A stretch of 64,000 nucleotides of DNA from Prunus persica (Eukaryota; Streptophyta; Magnoliopsida; Rosales; Rosaceae): positions 14,528,218 through 14,592,217 of the forward strand of contig NC_034014.1 in the NCBI RefSeq assembly GCF_000346465.2. Direction: 5' to 3'. This document shows positions 47,896 through 58,283 of the stretch, in pieces. The translations under genes were made by a program, and so were the position numbers. Each line of letters begins with the position of its first letter. Positions within the stretch are counted from its first letter, which is position 1. Below the pieces are notes generated by a model. The model searched no databases. It was given only the letters and a program-made list of their open reading frames with translations, and was not told where the DNA came from.

Positions 47896-48555
47896 TCGAT
47901 ACGTCTCCGGACGTAGGTCAAACGGGCCCATCTCATCGACAAGTCTCTAGACGTAGGCCAAACGGACCACTCTCATCCACACGTCTCCGGACATAGGCCA
48001 AACGGGCCACTCACATCAACACGTCTCCGGACGTAGGCCAAACGGGCCACACACATCGACACGTCTCCCGACGTAAGCCAAACGGGCCACTCTCATCGAC
48101 ACGTCTCCGGACTTAGGCCAAACGGGCCACTCACATTGACACGTCTCCGGACGTAGACCAAACGGGCCACTCTCATCGATACGTCTCCAGACGTAGGCCA
48201 AACGGGCCACTCACATCGACACGTCTCCGGACGTAGGCCAAACGGGCCATACACATAGACACGTCTTCGGACGTAGGCCAAACGGGCCACACACATAGAC
48301 ACGTCTCCGGACGTAGGCTAAACGGGCCACACTCATCGACATGTCTCCGGACGTAGGCCAAACAGGTCACTCTCATCTTATCGACACGTCTTCGGACGTA
48401 GGCCAAACGGGCCACATACATCTACATATCTCCAAACGTAGGCCAAATGAGCCACACTCATGACACGTCTCTAGACGTAGGTCAAACGGGTCACACTCAT
48501 CGACACGTCTCCGGACGTAGCTCTCATCGACGTGTCTTTGGACATAGGCCAAACA
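47896..48555. repeat. Tandem array, 40-bp unit, about 16 copies
   Basis: Unit ACACGTCTCCGGACGTAGGC followed by CAAACGGGCCACTCTCATCG. Copies differ by scattered substitutions and a few length changes. There are no unique spacers, so this is a minisatellite and not CRISPR-like. Because 40 is not a multiple of three, all frames stay open over long stretches and give spurious ORFs on the minus strand. Confidence 0.95.
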
Positions 48556-48562
48556 TGCTGTG

Positions 48563-48865
48563 ACCTGAGAAAAACATCCTACGGGATGTGCAGAACACAC
48601 CCGGAGTCTCTCAAGGGGGACCCTGGTGCTTGCTAACTTCCTAAGGGGAGTCATCCTACGGGATGTGCAGAACACACCTGGAGTCTGTCTCTCAAGGGGG
48701 ACCCTGGTGCTGGCCAACTTCCTAAGGGGAATCATCCTACGGGATGTGCAGAACACACTCGGAGTCTCTCAAGGGGGACCCTGGTGCTTGCCAACTTCCT
48801 AAGGGGAATCATCCTACAGGATGTGCAGAACACACCCGGAGTCTCTCAAAGGGGACCCTAGTACT
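48563..48865. repeat. Tandem array, ~76-bp unit, left part (four copies)
   Basis: Unit contains CATCCTACGGGATGTGCAGA, ACACACCCGGAGTCTCTCAA, GGGGGACCCTGGTGCTTGCC and AACTTCCTAAGGGGA. The copia element inserted in this array at GTACT (48861-48865). Confidence 0.9.
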
Positions 48866-49510
48866 TGTTGTGCGGAAGCGTCAACCAACTGTGAGTGAAA
48901 AATAAACAACTACTGGCAGGAGAAAAAAAAAATGAACAGAAAATTACAACAAGAAGAACACCAAGATTTATACTGGTTCGGCAATTGCCTACATCCAGTT
49001 TGGAGACGACGGAGTATTCCACTATAATCAATGGGGATATACAATAGTGTTTACCACTCAATTTCCCAAAGACCCAAATACACCCAACCTCACACACTCA
49101 CAAAGGAAGAGAAAACAATGATACAAAGCAAAGAACAACTAGAGAGAATTTGTTTCTCTCTTTGGCAAAATGCCTTTCTTGCTATTTTTCTCTTCTACTC
49201 AACACTTGGTGGGATTTTGGTTGGATGCTTCAAATGAAACCATTTGCTTCCAATTTATAGCCAAAGGAAGTGGCTTCTCAAAGAAGCCAAAGGTTAGGCA
49301 AGTCAACAATAGCCTACTACCATTTGTGAAAGCTAATTAATGCATTCACATTGCAACTTGTCAATAGCCATCACTTTTGACTATTGTAGCCATCACTTTT
49401 GACTATTGTAAAAGCCAATTAATGCATTCACATTGCAACTTGTCAATAGCCATCACTTTTGACTATTGTAGCCATCACTTTTGACTATTGGTTTGAGGCA
49501 ATAATCAACA
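48866..49510 (-). repeat. 3' LTR of the copia element (645 bp)
   Basis: In plus-strand reading TGTTGTGCGGAAGC to AATAATCAACA. Contains short tandem GCCATCACTTTTGACTATTG units. The polypurine tract lies just outside it (AAGGTGGAGAT on the minus strand, about 49511-49522). Confidence 0.95.
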
Positions 49511-49579
49511 ATCTCCACCTTGGCTCAAACCCTCGAAGTAGAACTCCCAATAGTCGTCTCCCAATCCCCTATGGGGCAA

Positions 49580-52156
49580 TCAACAAATTTTACAAATGCC
49601 AATTAAGTCTAAGCAGTGCTTAAACTTGAGCAACGAAACTGGCTTTGTCAACATATCCGCAGGATTGTCAGCAGTCCCAATCTTCTGAAGAAGAATATCT
49701 CCCTCTTCAATAACGGGAAGTGCATATGCCACAATATCAGTAAACCGAGCAGGCTTTCGAATTTCCCTTCTCGATCTTCTGGTTGCAATAGAATCTTGTT
49801 GCTGTGGAGGCTCTTGGGTAGGTGCCTCCTCTTCATCATCGTTGTCCTCATCATCATAATCAACTGTAGGACTAGTGTCTGTAGTATCAGACCTTACTGG
49901 AACAACTGGAGTTTTCAGTAACTCCACCTGCTTTGAACTACTCATGGTCTTAGTTGCTTCAATTTCACCTTCATGCTTGTTCTGATTTACCATAGCAGCC
50001 TCATCAAAAGTCACATCTCTGCTTACAACAAATTTCTTCTCATCTGGACACCAAAGTCGGTATCCCTTCACGCCAGTGCTAAATCCCATAAATAGAGCTT
50101 TCTTTGCTCTTGGATCTAACTTGCTTTCCCTGACATGATAGTAAGCAGGACAACCAAATATGAGTAAATACTTGTAATCAGTACAAGGTTTACCAGACCA
50201 TACCTCCATGGGCGTTTTGCCCTCATTCGCAGCAGCAGGCAACCGATTAATGAGATGGCTTGCATAAGTAATCGCCTCAGCCCAAAACGCCTTGCCTAAA
50301 CCAGCATTAGACAACATACACCGAACTTTCTCAAGCAAAGTACGGTTCATGCGCTCTGCCACCCCATTCTGTTGCGGTGTCTCCCTAACCGTGAAGTGCC
50401 TCACAATACCCTCATCTTGACAAACTTTCAAGAAAGGATCAGACTTATATTCACCACCATTGTCTGATCTGAGAGTCTTGATCTTTCGACCGCTTTGCGT
50501 TTCAATCATCTTTTTCCACTTCAGGAATATCTTCAAGACTTCATCTTTACGCTTCATGGTGTACACCCATATTCTTCTAGAGAAGTCATCAACAAAGGAG
50601 ACAAAATAATGGCTACCTCCCCAAGATGCATTCTGGGAAGGTCCCCAAACATCAGTGTGAACATAATCTAGAATGCCCTTAGTGTGGTGAATAGCAGTGC
50701 CAAATTTCACTCTAGTTTGCTTACTCAGCACACAATGTTCACAGAATTCCAATTTGCATGCCTTCGCACCTTTCAATAAGCCTTGCTTCACCAATCTTTG
50801 CAACGCTTTTTCACCAGCATGCCCAAGACGCATATGCCATAACCTTGTGGTGTCTGTGCTATTTGCATCAGCAGCTTCGGTGACAGCTGCTCCACCAATA
50901 ACTGTACTCCCCTGTAAGAAATACAAGTTATTTCGTCTTGTACCTTTCATCACCACCAGTGCCCCGTACACAGCTTTAAGAACTCCACCCTCCATGGTGA
51001 TCTTGAGACCCTTGGATTCCAAAGCGCCCAATGAGATGAGATTCTTCTTCATATCCGGTACATACCGGACATCACTCAATTCTCTGACTGTTCCATCATG
51101 TATCTTCAAACAGATTTTGCCTATCCCTTGTGTTTTGCAGGCATTATTATTGCCCATCAAAACGACTCCATCATCCAGCTCCTCGAAGCTAGAAAACCAT
51201 TCCCGAATGGGACACATATGATAGGTGCAACCTGAATCCAAAATCCACTCAGTTGAGTGACCATCAGCAGATGAACTAGCCAAAACAAACTCGAAATCAA
51301 CATCTCCAGATTTTGCAACATTTGCTTCAGAACCGGCTTTCTCCTTCTCTTTGTTCTTCAATTTGGGGCAGTCTTTCTTCCAATGACCCTTTTGGCGACA
51401 AAAGGCACATTCATCTTTAGCAGGAAACTTCCCTCGTGACTTTCCCCGCTTCCCAGATTTTCTTTCCTCTGTTCGACCCCTTGCAACGAGTGCCTCAGTT
51501 TGTGAATTTTGAGTCTTCTGTTCCTTTTTTCGACACTCATGATTCACCAATGCCGCAGACACCTCATCCAGTTTCACCTCGGATTTTCCATACAACAAAG
51601 TAGTTGTCAAATGATCATAATCATCAGGCAATGAATTTAACAAACATAGTGCCTTATCCTCGTCAGGAATTATCACATCAAGATTTGCTAAATCAGCCAG
51701 TATTTTATTATAATCATTGAGGTGTTCATGCATAGAAATACCTTAACGATATTGAAATCGGAAGAGTCGTTTCCTCAAGAAGAGCCGATTTTCTGCGCTC
51801 TTGGTCATATACTTCTCCTCCAATTTCATCCATAACTTCTTAGCAGAAGTTTCCTTCATATACGGGTATTTCAACTCTTTATCAAGGAATGATCGAATAG
51901 CGGCACAAGCATGGAGATTAATTCACGTCCACTGCTTGTCATCAATATCTTCGGGTTTATCCTCCAGAACCATATCCAGCTCTTGTTGATACAACACATC
52001 CATAACTTCACATTGCCACATACCAAAATTATTAGAGCCATTGAATTTATCAACCTCTAACCTTGTAGTGGCAATTGGATGTCTATTGGATGTAGGTGCC
52101 GACGACGACGATGCCGACTCCTTCTCCTTCAAAACTTCGTCTTTTTCTCTAGCCAT
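49580..52156 (-). pseudogene. Copia Gag-protease-integrase polyprotein with RT/RNase H deleted
   Basis: Gag starts at ATG 52156 (MAREKDEVLKEKES) and is interrupted by TGA at about 51924 and TAA at about 51743. From there the frame is open for 717 codons to 49580. In order: Gag helices (SLPDDYDHLTTTL), zinc knuckle CAFCRQKGHWKKDC, protease WILDSGCTYHM, integrase HHCC (LWHMRLGHAGEKAL, CEHCVLSKQ), and DDE core (HTDVWGPSQNASWGG, TLRSDNGGEYKS, TPQQNGVAERMNRTLLEKVR). Then RRSRREIRKPARFTDIVAYA is followed within 20 residues by DILLQKIGTADNPADMLTKP, the end of RNase H. The whole reverse transcriptase and most of RNase H are missing, yet the junction (about 49700-49710) keeps the frame. It belongs to the TNT1/Tork-like side of copia. 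Non-autonomous. Confidence 0.95.
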
Positions 52157-52275
52157 CAAATCTGCCTGGTACTATTCACGGATACTGTAGCAGAGCACTA
52201 TTCACGGGTACTGTTCACAGTACTGTAGCACCAGCAAATTTTTCACTCCTACGAGACCCCAGTCGAAAACTGGAG

Positions 52276-52287
52276 CTCTGATACCAC
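52276..52287 (-). promoter_or_regulatory. Primer-binding site, initiator Met tRNA
   Basis: On the minus strand TGGTATCAGAGC, the standard copia primer site complementary to the 3' end of initiator Met tRNA, lies one or two bases from the 5' LTR. It establishes minus-strand orientation. Confidence 0.95.
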
Positions 52288-52288
52288 T

Positions 52289-52910
52289 TGTTGTGCGGAA
52301 GCGTCAACCAACTGTGAGTGAAAAATAAACAACTACTGGCAGGAGAAAAAAAAATGAACAGAAAATTACAACAAGAAGAACACCAAGATTTATACTGGTT
52401 CGGCAATTGCCTACATCCAGTTTGGAGACGACGGAGTATTCCACTATAATCAATGGGGATATACAATAGTGTTTACCACTCAATTTCCCAAAGACCCAAA
52501 TACACCCAACCTCACACACTCACAAAGGAAGAGAAAACAATGATACAAAGCAAAGAACAACTAGAGAGAATTTGTTTCTCTCTTTGGCAAAATGCCTTTC
52601 TTGCTATTTTTCTCTTCTACTCAACACTTGGTGGGATTTTGGTTGGATGCTTCAAATGAAACCATTTGCTTCCAATTTATAGCCAAAGGAAGTGGCTTCT
52701 CAAAGAAGCCAAAGGTTAGGCAAGTCAACAATAGCCTACCACCATTTGTGAAAGCTAATTAATGCATTCACATTGCAACTTGTCAATAGCCATCACTTTT
52801 GACTATTGTAGCCATCACTTTTGACTATTGTAAAAGCCAATTAATGCATTCACATTGCAACTTGTCAATAGCCATCACTTTTGACTATTGGTTTGAGGCA
52901 ATAATCAACA
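52289..52910 (-). repeat. 5' LTR of the copia element (622 bp)
   Basis: Same ends as the 3' LTR and one fewer copy of the 22-bp unit. Followed by the duplication GTACT. Confidence 0.95.
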
Positions 52911-53080
52911 GTACTCGCCAACTTCCTAAGGGAAATCAGCCTAGAGATGTGCAGAACACACCCGGAGTCTCTCAAGGGGGACCCTGGTGCTCGCCAACTT
53001 TCTAAGGGAAATCATCCTACGGGACATGCAGTGCATGCCCGGAGTCCTTCAAGGGGGACCCTGGTACTCACAAATCTCTA
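52911..53080. repeat. Tandem array, ~76-bp unit, right part (two copies)
   Basis: Continuation of the array interrupted by the copia element, with the same CCCGGAGTCTCTCAAGGGGG and CCAACTTCCTAAGGG motifs, ending in a diverged unit. Confidence 0.88.
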
Positions 53081-53320
53081 AAGGAGGACGTGCAATCAAA
53101 ACATAGGCTGGTTACTCAAGCAGTTCACAAGTCAAATATGCAAGTTGAAGTTGGAAAATGTAACTGAAATTTCCATAACAAATAGACCAACCGGCCAAGT
53201 TAACAAAAAGAAGATGGTCAAATAAGACCAGTTATTCTAAACAAAAAAGTAAACTACAAAAGCTGAAAAGAAACAAAAAAGAGTCTTCGTCTACTTGGAG
53301 ACGCCAGCAGAAGACCTTTA

Positions 53321-55510
53321 AGCTGCAGCCTCTTCGGCATCCACCTGACTAGCTACGTCTTCAGCAACTCCATCTTCCTGAACCATGACATCTGCCATCA
53401 TCTCGTCTACTGCGTCTACCTCTGCTTCATCCTCTCCGGTTACCTGCTCTTCAATTCCCCCTTCCATATGGGGTGAGTCGGGGCAGAGCATCTCGATGTC
53501 TACCTCGTCAATCGCATATAAGGAATCAGTCTCATTTGCTCAATACAGGTAGCCCAACTTGTACGCATTTATGGTGGCTTCAGACTTGGATTCTTTAGCA
53601 GACTTATGAAAGGCATGAAATCTAGCCAGGAGTTTGTCATAGCTAAGGGAGATGTCAGCATTCTTATGCTCAAGACGAAAGAAGGCATCTTTTCGACTAG
53701 CCAAATCAGCAGCGGAAGAGTTGAGCTCGGAATCCTTCTCGGTAAGGGAGCTTTTCAGCCCAGATATCATTGCCCTCAAATCAGATGTCTTCTTCTCGTA
53801 GCGGGCCTGCTCGGCGGAAAGCTGGCTAGCCAATTCAGCATTCTTCTTCTCCAACTCGCTGAGCTGGGCAAAAGAGGGGGCAACAGCAGATGAGTTCCGA
53901 ATAGTCTCAGTAGCAAAAATCAGTTCTTTTTGAATCAGATGGAATGACGCTTCCCTTTGTTTTTCCAAGGAAAGGCACGAGAAAGTGCTAAGATCGCCAG
54001 CCTGACGGATGTGATCAACCAACTCAGCACAGGACGACGGATTTGATAGGAAGTTCGTCTTGAGCAGATCAGATACGCATGCATCCCCTACAGAGCTAGG
54101 CTTGTTCACCTTAGGACCAACTGCCGACGTGGAGGAAGAACCCTTAACCCAGGCAGATGACTCTCTCATCTTCTTAGCCTCTGCTAACTTCATCTCCAAA
54201 GGAGTCAATAATGCTGGATCATGAGCAGACCTCCCGTTTCGATCTCCATCTTTTGACCGATGCAGACGACTTGAACTTCTAGGAGGAATGTCTGCATCTC
54301 TTTGACGCTCGACAGAACTAGGTCGGGCACGAGCCGTTTCACGAAACATATCATGGTTTTCGAGCTTGTCAGCAAGAGGCTTGGGCAGAACACCCCGAAT
54401 ACCGCGCATACCACCAACCTTCGTGCTATCTGCACCCACGAGATGCTTGACCCTGGCAGATGATAAGGGAGCAGACCCCACTTGAGTCTTCTCAGCATAA
54501 GGAAGCCTTGGTTTCTTCCTCGATGGAGACCCATCCTTTGCGTGCAAAGAAGTAGCTTCACCTCTTGAAGATTTGGCAGCAACCTTTTTCTTTGAGAGAG
54601 ATTCAGCAGAACATTTTTCCTGTCCGCCAAACAGATCATCAGGGTCAGGACCGTTCTGCTTCCACCTTTCGACATCCTCGGTAGGGGCAAACCACCGTCT
54701 TCCACCCGGTACTCACTCAACAGCCAGCGCCACTCGCGAAACCTTAGAGGGATGTTCAAAGCACGACGGACCTTAGCCATGTCCGGCCCAAGCTCCAATT
54801 GCTTGCTGATGTCACTCACTGCAAGCAGAAGACAGAAGTTAGTCAGCCACACTTCAAGAAATTCAAATAAAATGAGTGCATCAAAAATTGCAAAGAGACA
54901 TACCATCGCAATAGGTGATGGGAACAAGTGGGCCGTCACCGACGTCACCTTCCCATCGTCCGCTGACCTCCAACACGTCGTCATGCCAAGCATGATCTCC
55001 TTGACTAAGACTGTTGAACAGCTTGGCCTTGTAGACGCGAACTTGGGCATACTGCTCGAAGTGCCTCACTTCGAAAAAATAAAAGAACTCTCGCACCGTC
55101 AGCTCCAACATGAAGAAACGACTCAAATTCTCGAAGCACATGATCGCCCGGTAAGCGTTTGGAGTACACTGGCTCGGAGCACACCCCATGGCGCAGAACA
55201 CCTCCTTGAAAAGCTTTGACAGCGGGAATTTGAAGCCCAAGGAGAAGTAAAAGGGACGGAAGGTGATGATCCTAGCATCAAGATCATTCGCATCCACCAA
55301 AGGCTCGTTGTCCTTCCGAGACTTCAATAGCTTGACTCGCACGTCATCTGGAATGGCAGACGCATAAGCAGTCCACCACTTCTGGAACTGAGCATCAGTC
55401 GTGACGCGATGCAAGTTAGCCACGAACTTCTTGCTGTGCACTATGGAACCTCCCCATAAATACAAAGGGACCTGAGAGCTTGGAGCCTTACTACCATCTC
55501 CGGAAGACAT
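53321..55510 (-). pseudogene. Antisense ORF of the gypsy element, transposase_28-like with coiled coil (copy 2)
   Basis: Two coding exons on the minus strand: 55510-54904 and 54818-53321, with an 85-bp GT-AG intron. Exon 1 (MSSGDGSKAPSSQVPLYLWG) contains the family core: KKFVANLHRV, ITFRPFYFSLGFKFPLSKLF, CTPNAYRAIMCFENLSRFF, LTVREFFYFFEVR. This resembles the 'putative gypsy type transposon' domain (transposase_28). Exon 2 continues DISKQLELGPDMAKVRRALN, a Lys/Ser-rich linker (SPSRKKPRLPYAEKTQ), a coiled coil (about 53640-53880: LSELEKKNAELASQLSAEQA) and an acidic tail ending at TAA 53321. Two lesions: a one-base frameshift near 54690 and an in-frame TGA near 53541. Role unknown; not Gag or Pol. 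Copy 1 is at 5752-7945. Tat-lineage elements are known to carry extra antisense ORFs, and this fits. Confidence 0.85.
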
Positions 55511-55527
55511 GGGTGATCAACTAGTAG

Positions 55528-56213
55528 CTGCAAAAAGAACAAAATTTCTACAAGTTAGAATGCAAAAAAAAAAAAAAAAAAAAAAAAAGGGCAGCAGCAG
55601 CAACAAACAAAAAAAAAAAGAGGCTGCCCAGTCCAACTCGCGCCTCCAGCACTTGCCATGCCCCAGCTCGATCGAAGCCCAGCTCGCTCCCAGCACGTGG
55701 CCCAGCTCGCACATGCAGCCCAGCGCCTCCAGGCCACTGCTCCAAAGCCCAGCGCCTTGGGCTTGGTTCTTTCATGCCCAGCCCGCCAGGCCCAGCGTCT
55801 CCTTGCCTCAGCTGCAGCCTGCTTGCTTCAGCAAAAGCCCACTTCACCCACACAAGGCCTAACGCCTTGTGGCATTCTCCTTGAGCCCAGCGCAGGTGAA
55901 TACAAACCTGCCAGCCTCTCCATGCTTCAGCCTACAGCAACAACCTGCAATTCATGCTCCAGCACGAATTCTCCAACTAGTGTCCACAGACCCATGAACA
56001 TGCACCCATGCTGGACTGCCTCCAAGCTGCCAAAAATCGGAACAAAGACACAAAAAAAAAAAAATACAACCCAAGTCTAATTACCTTAGGTGTGCGGTGA
56101 AGACAAGAACTCAAGAAGAAAAAAAATTCTCCAAAGTTTACTCTCTCTCACTAATGAAATCGAAATGGATTTTGGATGTGAAGAATAAATTGGAGGAGCC
56201 TACATTTATAAGG
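55528..56213 (-). promoter_or_regulatory. TATA box, leader and leader intron of the antisense ORF, copy 2
   Basis: On the minus strand CCTTATAAATGTAGG (56200-56213) is a strong TATA box. A leader exon of roughly 90-100 bases, which includes CTCACTAATGAAATCG-type sequence, ends at CCTAAG|GTAATT (donor at 56084). The acceptor CTTTTTGCAG ends at 55528, 17 bases before the ATG. The 557-bp leader intron contains an A25 run (55562-55587) and a C-rich tract that gives spurious ORFs on both strands. The arrangement parallels copy 1 closely. Confidence 0.6.
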
Positions 56214-56387
56214 ATAAAAATTCCTTGACCTACAAGGAATCACAAACTCTTTCCAACTTGGGAGTTATAAAATTGGCAAGTCAAACACCTCCTCTACTCA
56301 GGAGCCTGAGTCCACGAAGGAAGCCCAGTTACAGCTGGACAGCCCAACGGATAATTTACATCTCCTACATGCCACCACGTGCCATGC

Positions 56388-56404
56388 AGAAGCTGGGGGG
56401 CATT
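56388..56404 (+). promoter_or_regulatory. Polypurine tract of the gypsy element
   Basis: CAGAAGCTGGGGGGCATT immediately precedes the 3' LTR. The GGGGGG core next to TGTGGG is the expected plus-strand priming site. Confidence 0.75.
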
Positions 56405-57074
56405 TGTGGGAACCTAATTAAATCAAACCCTAGGTCAAATAATTCCTACCATTTGGGGATTATTTGACCCAATTGGGAATTAATCAACCTAATTGGGAGT
56501 TACTCAATTTAATTGGGAATTACCCAATTAAATTGAGCATTACCTAATTAGGTTGAGAATTGATTTGGTTAATTACCACGATCCCCAAATAAATGAGGAG
56601 TTGCCTAATTGAATCGGGATTTGATTTGATACCTACCACAATTAGGGATTTGATTTACCCTAATTAATCGAATCCCTAATTAATCAAATCAATTCCAAAA
56701 AGGGGAGGAATAATTCCCTTCCATCTACGGAATTATTCCTCTGAAACCCTAGCCTCCGAGACTACTATAAAAGCATAGCCACACAATGGTTGAGGTACGC
56801 CTAAATTCTTACTAAAGCTCTGCAGAAATTATTTCTCAAAAACCCTAGCCACCTCCTCTCTTTCTCTCTCTCACACAAGGCTCCGGCCACCACACACGGC
56901 TCCGGCCACCCGATTTTCCTTGAATTACCCTACCTAACTTAGGCATCGGAGGGCCTTTGGCCAACACCCCCCGGGTGTGGTCTTTTACTCCGATCTGTTT
57001 TGCAGGGAGAAAGAGAGGCGGAGAAGACGAAGGAATCTTGGGCGAATATTCTCGTGGGAAAATTTGCTCCCACA
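56405..57074 (+). repeat. 3' LTR of the gypsy element
   Basis: 670 bp, same ends and length as the 5' LTR, followed by the duplication CTCTT. Confidence 0.95.
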
Positions 57075-58283
57075 CTCTTCTCAGGATTCGAAGTAATAGC
57101 GTAATTGTCTCTGCCAAGAGACTCATCGCCTTTAGCCACCAGAACATCCACCGCATTGCTATCTGCTTGATCTGATGGGCCACTTTCCAAATCAACCCTC
57201 CCAAACACTTCTTCTGTAATTATAGTTCTAGCAACTGAAACAACATTTGGAGACACGATATCCTGATATTAAACTATCGAGTCTTGCAATTGGTGGGATT
57301 CAACCATATTTTCATCCCCATTGCCTCTCATCTCCACATCCTCAATGGTTGCTGTGAGCTCCTGTGCACTTCCTACTAGAGTCTCTTTACTAAATGAACC
57401 ATCTACATAAAGCGTTTTATCCCAATGAACTGTTGTAGTTTTTGATGGCTCTCCAGCCTGCATAGTCTTTCCTAGGTCACTCACTTGGGCTTCCATTTCT
57501 TTACTATTTGCAAGCCAGCTATCATATAGGTCATCATGATCAGATTCATAAACAAAAAGGTCTTTGTGCACGCATTCCCTGTATGTCAGTTGAAAATGGG
57601 GTGTGGTGCCTTAGACTATCAGAGAGGCTAGGTGCATTAGCGAAATCTGCCAGCCGAAGGACCCTAGGATGCATAAGCACCTCAAAGGCCAAAAGAGCAT
57701 GAGCACAAAATTCAGAAGTTTGGTTCCAGTTTCTTGTTTGCCTGCAGAAACCACTTTTCATGCGAACTAAAATAGATGAGGAATACAAGTACAGGAAAAA
57801 AAAAAAAAGACTTGATTCTAATCGAAGAAAAAACTATTTGAGATAGTTAATTTTATTTTAGAGAAATGTCTATCCCTTTTTCAGAATGATGTCCCGGGCC
57901 TGCCTTTGAATTTTAATTTGTAGATTCAGACCAAAATCAGTCTCTTACTCCTTGGTAGTTTTCCCATAGGAGTAGTCAAGTGTTATTAAAGAGGTGTAAT
58001 TCCTTCCTGCACATCAGTAATTCGGTTCTAATACGGGTGAAGAGTCCACCACCATTTCTAGCACATCAGGACATGTAATCATCCCATACATGTTTATTTG
58101 TTGCTTTTGATATGTCGACAAGATAATCAAAATGAAAAGAGAAAGATTCGACATATTCATGAAGGAATTACCTCTACGGAAAATATCAAGACCCTCAGCT
58201 AAATAAGGGGGGCAGACACAAGGACATTCGATGGAGTGCATCAAACGGTTCAAGATGAAGACAAAATTAAAGGAAAGAATCTT
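57075..58283 (-). pseudogene. 3' exons of a PELP1-like gene, interrupted by the retroelement and by point lesions
   Basis: Three exon pieces on the minus strand. 58283-58172 encodes LNRLMHSIECPCVCPPYLAE and GLDIFRRG with donor GAG|GTAATT. An exon from about 57737 (acceptor TTTCTGCAG) encodes KQETGTKL and, after a one-base frameshift, SEFCAHALLAFEVLMHPRVL. An exon from about 57586 to 57075 encodes CVHKDLFVYESDHDDLYDSW, KTTTVHWDKTLYVDGSFSK and AITSNPEK, with a TAA at about 57269-57271, and continues at 44486. FRRGKQETGTKL and CAHALLAFEVLMHPR recall the C-terminal part of plant PELP1-like (Rix1-related ribosome biogenesis) proteins; this is from memory and not certain. No further upstream exons are recognised before FAS2, so it is a truncated relic. 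Confidence 0.55.

Larger units (their letters stand above)
48866..52910 (-). mobile_element. Ty1/copia element, nested, lacking reverse transcriptase
   Basis: 4,045 bp bounded by two LTRs and a perfect 5-bp duplication GTACT (48861-48865 and 52911-52915). It lies on the minus strand: the 5' LTR is 52289-52910 with the tRNA-iMet primer site beside it, the 3' LTR is 48866-49510. The LTRs differ by one substitution, one A in an A run, and one extra 22-bp unit (TAGCCATCACTTTTGACTAT) in the left copy, so it is a very recent insertion. Confidence 0.97.
44487..57074 (+). mobile_element. Ty3/gypsy (Tat-like) element, Gag-encoding, pol-less, with antisense ORF; hosts a nested copia element
   Basis: 12,588 bp including the 4,050-bp nested copia insertion with its duplication. 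Two 670-bp LTRs, TGTGGGAACC to GCTCCCACA, and a perfect 5-bp target duplication CTCTT (44482-44486 and 57075-57079). Order: LTR, primer-binding site, gag (+), short pol remnant, 40-bp tandem array, ~76-bp tandem array split by copia, antisense ORF (-) with its own promoter, polypurine tract, LTR. The LTRs differ at roughly a dozen sites by eye (under 2%), so the insertion is young but older than the copia element in it. No reverse transcriptase, RNase H or integrase is left: it must depend on a partner. Confidence 0.95.

Noticed and set aside
47896..48555. Regular 40-bp repeats that might be taken for a CRISPR-like array
   Set aside because: Units are adjacent with no unique spacers, in a plant retroelement; it is a minisatellite.
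48016..48756. Minus-strand ORFs rich in VARLAYVRRRVD units
   Set aside because: They are translations of the tandem arrays, open in several frames at once, with no start context or domain.
55517..56080. ORFs on both strands in a C-rich tract beside an A25 run
   Set aside because: They lie in the predicted leader intron of the antisense gene, lack domains, and contradict one another by strand.
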